Positions 4,949-8,945 of a DNA stretch of 8,945 nucleotides are shown here, piece by piece (position 1 is the stretch's first letter; every line of letters begins with the position of its first letter). Position numbers and translations under genes: made by a program. The DNA is from an uncultured Collinsella sp. (lineage in GTDB: Bacteria; Actinomycetota; Coriobacteriia; Coriobacteriales; Coriobacteriaceae), in assembly GCA_902470925.1 (NCBI GenBank), contig CABRIF010000096.1, positions 1 through 8,945 on the forward strand, in the 5' to 3' direction. The notes under the pieces are model-generated. The model had not been told where the DNA came from and ran no database searches. It saw only the letters and a program-made list of their open reading frames with translations.

Positions 4949-7900
4949 CTAGATCGCGTCCTCGCGCAGCGTTTCCACCACCGAGGCGGCGCGGGTCTTG
5001 CGCAGCGCGTAGACGACGCTGATCAGCAGCACGCCGATCACCACGCCCACGGCCAGGGCCACCCAGCCGGACGGCATCTCGTAGGTGATGCCGATGATCG
5101 AGTAGGTAAGGGTGCGCAGCAGCAGCGAGACGACGGCCGCCACGCCGATGCCGATGGCGAGGCCCCGCCATGCGTAGCTGGCGCACTCCAGCGCGATCAT
5201 GCGCAGGAAGGCGCGCTGCCCCATGCCGCAGCTCTTGAGCATCGCGAACTCGCGCCGGCGCAGGATGATGGAGCTCGTGAGCGTGTTGAATACGTTGGCC
5301 ACCGCGATCGCGCCGGTGATGGCGGCGAAGCACCCGGTGAAGATCTGGACGGTCTGCAGCATCAGCACGGAGGTCTCCGCGTTGGCGGCGCGGTTGTTGA
5401 GGTAGCAGGCGCGCCAGGCGAGCGTGGTCATGTCGCGGTCGATGATGCGCTGCATCTGGTCACCGGCGCGCGTGGGGTTTTCGGCCGAGAAGGCGTAGGT
5501 GACGACCAGGCCGCTCGAGCTCGCCGATTCGAAATCGAAGGGCGCGCACATGGGTGAGTTTTCGACGTTGCGGCCGTTGGCGCCGGAATCCTCGGCGAGG
5601 TGCGTGAGGCGGGCGAGCGAGGAGATGGGCAGGATGATGGTGGGCCAGTCCGTGCGGTTCGAGAGCGCATCCGGCAGGTCGGTGGCCGCGCCGACCATCT
5701 CGATCGGGGTCGTCATCGTCTGCATCTGGTCGATCGGCAGCGTCTCGGTGCGGGAGGTCTGGCCGTCGATGTACTGATAGCTTCCCTGAACCTCGCCGTC
5801 CTGGTCGAGCTCGAATCGGGTGAAGTAGCTATTTGCTGTCTCGGCGATGTGCGTGAACAGGTCGATCGTGCCGTGCCCGGTGAAATTGTCGCGGGTGACG
5901 TAGCGCCCGTCCACGCTGCTGACAGCTCCGTTCAGCCCAATGCCTGCGACCTGGTCGTTCCTGTCCGCTTGCGCCGCGGCGTCTTCGAGCCCGTTGCGCG
6001 CGAGCAGGTCGTTCCAGGTGTCCTCGTCCACGAAGGTGACAACGACGCTGCCCCAGAAGGTTCCATGGGTATCCACCACGGCATCGGAATCCACCCAGGC
6101 GGCCGCATCCTCGGTTGCCTCGGCGTTGCCGTCGCCGACCGTTGAGACGCGGTCGGCTTGGATGGCGTCGACAGACGTCGCGTACCCCGACAGGTCGATC
6201 CAAGTGCCGAGCGAGCCGACCCCGTCCGGGGAGGCGAGCAGCTCGCCGGCGTCGCAGACGTTGAGCAGCGCGTCGTCGATGCTTTCGCCGGTGCCGAGCG
6301 CGCGCGTGCCGTACACCTCGATATCGCCGACGCCGATGTCGCCGATGCGGGTGAGCGTGCTCAGGTAGGCGCCGATGGTGCCCGCGGTGATCAGCAGCGC
6401 CACCGAGACGGCCAGCGAGGCCACCGCCACGCGCCCCTTGGTGCTCGCGCGGGTGAGGTTGCGGTGGGCGATCCAGCCGGGAACGCCCAGGCCGCGCATG
6501 CGCCAGCGGTCGAGGGTGCGGCGCAGCTTGCCCGGCCGCTGCCCGCGCTTGCGTTCGCTGCGGCTGAGCTTTACATCGCGATGCTGGCGGATGGCGTCGA
6601 CCGCCGAGATGCGGCTGGCGCGCCAAGCGGGCAGCGCGGCGCTGATCAGCACGGTGACGCAGGCGATAGCGGCGGCGAGCGCGCACACAGCCGGGTCGAC
6701 CACGATGGAGGTGATGCCCGCGGTGTCGGCGTAGAGGGCCGTGTCGACTATGGCGGCAAGGCCCTTGCCGGCGATCTGGAACACCACCCAGGTGCCGGCG
6801 AGGCCCAGCGCCAGCCCGATGGGGATGCCGATGGCGGCCAGGATGAGCGCTTCCAGGTAGACCGTGTGCCTGATCTGCCGGCGGCTCGCGCCCAGCGAGG
6901 CGAGCAGGCCGAACTGCCGAGTGCGCTCCGAGATGGCGATGGCGAACGAGTTGTAGATCAGCGAGACCGAGGCGACGAGCACGACACTGGCCAGGATGGC
7001 TGCAAACGAGTAGAGGGTGCCCCAGATGGCGGCATCATCCGGCATGCCTTGGTAGCGCACGAGATTCGAATGGACGTATCCGGTGGCGTTGGAATCCTGG
7101 TACAGCAGCGGGTTGCTGCCGGCCGAGTAGAACATCGTCTTGTCGGTGCCCGCATAGTCCTCGACCAGGCGGTCGAGTTCGCCTGAGGTGTGCACCGTGG
7201 TTGAGAACACGGCGCTCGTCATGCGCGCCGGGGCGTCCGAGACGGTGAACGCGGCATAGCCGGCTGCGGAATCCCACAGGTCGCTGGGGTCGAAGAAGCC
7301 CACGACGGTGTAGGTACGCGCCGGCTCGGTATCGGCGAGCCATTCGAGCAGCGTGGTGCCGTCAGCGTCGTTGCCGTCGACGTAGATGCCGTCGGAGGGC
7401 AGGCAGGGGCGGTCGCGATCGCGCGTGGGGTCATGGAAGCGACGCAGCCCGAGGGCGAAGTCGATGGTGCTGCCCACGGCCAGCTGGCCGGTCCAGGTGG
7501 CGCGGGAGGCGTCCTCGTCGCGCCCGGTGGCGGTGAGCTCGCCGTCGAAGGGGGTACGCTCGTCGGTCGTGATGCCGCGCAGGGAGCTCGGCAGCGCGAT
7601 CTCGCCGTCGGCCGCCGGTGCGCGCCCCTCGACGATGTCGGGCATGGTGAGCAGGCCGTCGAGCTTATCGCGCTCGGGCCACGCCTCGAGGGTGAGGTAG
7701 CGGCCCCAGGTGGTGTCGAGCGCTGTGGGCATGAGCGCCGAACCCAGGTAGCGCCGCTCGTAGAGGTGAGAGACGCGCGAATCTTCGCGCAGCTGGTCGA
7801 GCTTCTCGGTCGAGATGTTCTCGATGCGCACCTGCCAGGAGCCCTCGCGGGCGATGGTGGCGGAAAGCAGGCTGCCCAGCATCGTGACCGCCGAGGTGAA

Positions 7901-8068
7901 GATCGCGCAGATCAGCGCGCATGACAGGGCGATGCCGATGATGGACACCAGAGTGCGCGAGCGGTTGCGGGCCAGCGAGCGCAGCGCGAAGTGCGCGAAC
8001 ACGCTGCCGTGCCGCGGTGCGCGGCCCAGGGGATCCGTGGTATGTGCTGGGCGCTTCATGTCGCTCAC
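4949..8068 (-). CDS. Large double-FtsX ABC transporter permease, 1039 aa
   Basis: Membrane subunit of a second type VII ABC transporter, with two FtsX-type halves in one chain. Half 1: TM1 about 39-63, a large extracytoplasmic domain about 64-350, then TM2 about 352-379, TM3 about 401-430 and TM4 about 458-481. The conserved cytoplasmic loop SERTRQFGLLASLGASRRQI follows TM2. A basic linker follows at about 495-530 (KLSRSERKRGQRPGKLRR). Half 2: TM5 about 546-570, a second extracytoplasmic domain about 571-900, then TM6 about 903-931, TM7 about 957-985 and TM8 about 1001-1022, with the matching loop RRREFAMLKSCGMGQRAFL. It ends in ASVVETLREDAI. Eight TMs in a 4+4 pattern equal two MacB-type permeases, so one chain may form the whole membrane dimer. 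The frame starts with GTG at 8068, overlapping the ATPase stop (GTGA); an ATG three codons later (8059) is the alternative. Neither has a strong Shine-Dalgarno, which fits translational coupling. Substrate unknown; lipoprotein, peptide or antimicrobial transport are all possible for this superfamily. Confidence 0.93.
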   Translation of the reverse strand: MSDMKRPAHTTDPLGRAPRHGSVFAHFALRSLARNRSRTLVSIIGIALSCALICAIFTSAVTMLGSLLSATIAREGSWQVRIENISTEKLDQLREDSRVSHLYERRYLGSALMPTALDTTWGRYLTLEAWPERDKLDGLLTMPDIVEGRAPAADGEIALPSSLRGITTDERTPFDGELTATGRDEDASRATWTGQLAVGSTIDFALGLRRFHDPTRDRDRPCLPSDGIYVDGNDADGTTLLEWLADTEPARTYTVVGFFDPSDLWDSAAGYAAFTVSDAPARMTSAVFSTTVHTSGELDRLVEDYAGTDKTMFYSAGSNPLLYQDSNATGYVHSNLVRYQGMPDDAAIWGTLYSFAAILASVVLVASVSLIYNSFAIAISERTRQFGLLASLGASRRQIRHTVYLEALILAAIGIPIGLALGLAGTWVVFQIAGKGLAAIVDTALYADTAGITSIVVDPAVCALAAAIACVTVLISAALPAWRASRISAVDAIRQHRDVKLSRSERKRGQRPGKLRRTLDRWRMRGLGVPGWIAHRNLTRASTKGRVAVASLAVSVALLITAGTIGAYLSTLTRIGDIGVGDIEVYGTRALGTGESIDDALLNVCDAGELLASPDGVGSLGTWIDLSGYATSVDAIQADRVSTVGDGNAEATEDAAAWVDSDAVVDTHGTFWGSVVVTFVDEDTWNDLLARNGLEDAAAQADRNDQVAGIGLNGAVSSVDGRYVTRDNFTGHGTIDLFTHIAETANSYFTRFELDQDGEVQGSYQYIDGQTSRTETLPIDQMQTMTTPIEMVGAATDLPDALSNRTDWPTIILPISSLARLTHLAEDSGANGRNVENSPMCAPFDFESASSSGLVVTYAFSAENPTRAGDQMQRIIDRDMTTLAWRACYLNNRAANAETSVLMLQTVQIFTGCFAAITGAIAVANVFNTLTSSIILRRREFAMLKSCGMGQRAFLRMIALECASYAWRGLAIGIGVAAVVSLLLRTLTYSIIGITYEMPSGWVALAVGVVIGVLLISVVYALRKTRAASVVETLREDAI

Positions 8069-8745
8069 GCCCGGCGCTCGTCGCGCACGATCCGGCCGTC
8101 CTCGATCGCGATCACGCGGTCGGCCATGAGGGCGACGTCCTCGTCGTGGGTGATGACGATGAGGGTCTGCTTGAAGCGGCGGTTCGAGTCGCGCAGCAGG
8201 CCCATGATCTCGGCGGAGTTCTTGGAGTCGAGGTTGCCGGTGGGCTCGTCGGCCAGCACCACGGCCGGCGCGTTCATGAGGGCGCGCCCAATGGCCACGC
8301 GCTGCTGCTGTCCGCCGGAAAGCTGGTTGGGCAGGTAGTGCTCGCGTCCCTTGAGGCCGAGGGCCGCGATCAGCGCCACCAGGCGCTCCTCGTTCACGCG
8401 GCGGCCGTCCATGAGGACCGGCAGCGTCATGTTCTCCACGACGTCGAGCACGGGGATGAGGTTGTAGAACTGGTAAACCAGGCCCACCTCGCGCCGGCGG
8501 AACACGGCCAGCTCCTCGTCGGAGCGATGGAAGATGTCCTGGCCCTGCAGGCGGACCGTGCCCGAGGTGGGGCGGTCCACGCCGCCCATGAGGTGCATGA
8601 GCGTGGACTTGCCCGAGCCCGAGCTGCCGATGATGGCGATGAACTCACCGGCCTCGATCTCCAGGCTGACATCGTCGAGCGCGGTGACGGCGGTGTCGCC
8701 GGTGCCGTACACGCGGCTGAGGTGCTCTACGGTGAGGATGTTCAT
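8065..8745 (-). CDS. ABC transporter ATP-binding protein, MacB/LolD/FtsE type, 226 aa
   Basis: Cytoplasmic ATPase, first gene of the operon, expected to drive the 1039-residue permease that follows. Motifs are complete: Walker A GSSGSGKST at residues 40-48, Q-loop Gln92 (LVYQFYNLIP), signature LSGGQ at 142-146 followed by QQRVAIGRAL, Walker B VVLADE at 162-167 with Glu167 catalytic, the D-loop in PTGNLDS (168-174) and H-loop His200 (ITHDED). At 226 residues it is the standard length for this branch, with no tail. It is clearly a distinct paralogue of the ATPase at 2573-3355, differing throughout while sharing the branch-specific motifs, so the operon is not a recent duplication. The ATG at 8745 has AAGGAAAGG seven bases upstream. 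The gene end overlaps the permease GTG by four bases. Family assignment is secure; substrate is not. Confidence 0.97.
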   Translation of the reverse strand: MNILTVEHLSRVYGTGDTAVTALDDVSLEIEAGEFIAIIGSSGSGKSTLMHLMGGVDRPTSGTVRLQGQDIFHRSDEELAVFRRREVGLVYQFYNLIPVLDVVENMTLPVLMDGRRVNEERLVALIAALGLKGREHYLPNQLSGGQQQRVAIGRALMNAPAVVLADEPTGNLDSKNSAEIMGLLRDSNRRFKQTLIVITHDEDVALMADRVIAIEDGRIVRDERRA

Positions 8746-8752
8746 GCCTGCG

Positions 8753-8761
8753 CCTTTCCTT
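8753..8761 (-). promoter_or_regulatory. Shine-Dalgarno of the first operon gene
   Basis: The minus strand reads AAGGAAAGG followed by seven bases and the ATG at 8745. Spacing and sequence are good for a leading gene. Confidence 0.75.
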
Positions 8762-8769
8762 CGCGGTGA

Positions 8770-8802
8770 CCCGCGCGTCCGCCGAGTCTGCAGACGCGCG
8801 GG
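8770..8802 (-). promoter_or_regulatory. Leader hairpin upstream of the operon
   Basis: CCCGCGCGTC (8770-8779) and GACGCGCGGG (8793-8802) are perfect 10-bp inverted arms around 13 bases. The loop side also contains an overlapping palindrome GTCTGCAGAC (8786-8795), which could form an alternative pairing. The element ends eight bases before the Shine-Dalgarno of the first ATPase. No U-tract follows, so it is not an ordinary terminator; a role in mRNA stability, ribosome access or as a protein-binding operator is inference. Confidence 0.5.
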
Positions 8803-8826
8803 AAACGGTCGATGCGACCTTCATCT

Positions 8827-8856
8827 ACCATACTGGAGTTTGGCGCTTGCGAGCGC
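8827..8856 (-). promoter_or_regulatory. Candidate promoter with overlapping inverted repeat
   Basis: On the minus strand TATGGT (8832-8827) is the best -10-like hexamer in the leader. At the expected distance there is no -35 match; instead the position is occupied by GCGCTTGCGAGCGC (8843-8856, plus strand), an inverted repeat with 5-bp arms and a four-base centre. That is the arrangement expected if a regulator binds in place of, or over, the -35. Promoter assignment is weak because no start site is known. Confidence 0.3.
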
Positions 8857-8897
8857 GTGACCGGCATGTGACGGTTTCGTCATGCTAGGGCGTTGAT

Positions 8898-8924
8898 TTC
8901 CAACCTTAGCGAAACACTTCCAAC
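8898..8924. promoter_or_regulatory. Direct repeat TTCCAAC, 20 bp apart
   Basis: TTCCAAC occurs at 8898-8904 and 8918-8924. Each copy is followed three to four bases later by AGCG, so the real units may be longer. A 20-bp step is close to two helical turns, the spacing common for tandem activator or response-regulator sites. It lies about 65 bp upstream of the candidate -10 of the transporter operon, but could equally serve a gene beyond the right edge of the window. No regulator gene is present in the window. Confidence 0.3.
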
Positions 8925-8945
8925 ACTCAGCGCGACATGTATCGC

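Overview
The window is high-GC DNA, apparently chromosomal, from a Gram-positive-type bacterium. Coding density, GC-rich third positions and split MacB/YknXYZ-type export genes with no outer-membrane factor fit an actinobacterium. A Coriobacteriia member (Collinsella or a relative) is my best guess, but there is no rRNA or marker gene to settle it. The left end is a raw contig end: bases 1-45 are Illumina Nextera adapter, not genome.

Layout. Bases 46-1346 hold no gene I can support. They contain (a) about ten head-to-tail 30/31-bp units (core GGGTTCGnnTTTTGTCCATC) at about 233-570, (b) the same core in reverse orientation at 581-865, so the two arrays converge on an axis near 570, and (c) a second, GC-richer, decayed repeat family at about 938-1317. 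A strong hairpin (1314-1339) lies just past the end of the last gene.

Bases 1347-8745 are one minus-strand cluster of five genes, very probably an operon, transcribed from right to left: ATPase A (8745-8065), a 1039-residue double-FtsX permease (8068-4949), a periplasmic-adaptor-like membrane fusion protein (4876-3356), ATPase B (3355-2573) and a 409-residue MacB/YknZ-like permease (2576-1347). Two of the four junctions are 4-base stop/start overlaps (GTGA, ATGA), one is a direct TAG/ATG abutment, and one is a 72-base gap with its own Shine-Dalgarno and a small hairpin.

How the genes work together. ATPase A with the large permease makes one type VII (MacB/FtsX-superfamily, mechanotransmission) ABC machine. 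Adaptor, ATPase B and the small permease form a second, in the same order as Bacillus YknX-YknY-YknZ. Two such machines in one transcript with one adaptor suggest a joint role in export or envelope defence (peptide, lipid or antimicrobial substrates), but the substrate cannot be read from sequence. The leader (8746-8945) has a Shine-Dalgarno, a 10-bp-stem hairpin, a possible -10 element, a 14-base inverted repeat and a 7-bp direct repeat spaced 20 bp apart, all candidates for regulation. The most unexplained feature is the convergent 30/31-bp array.
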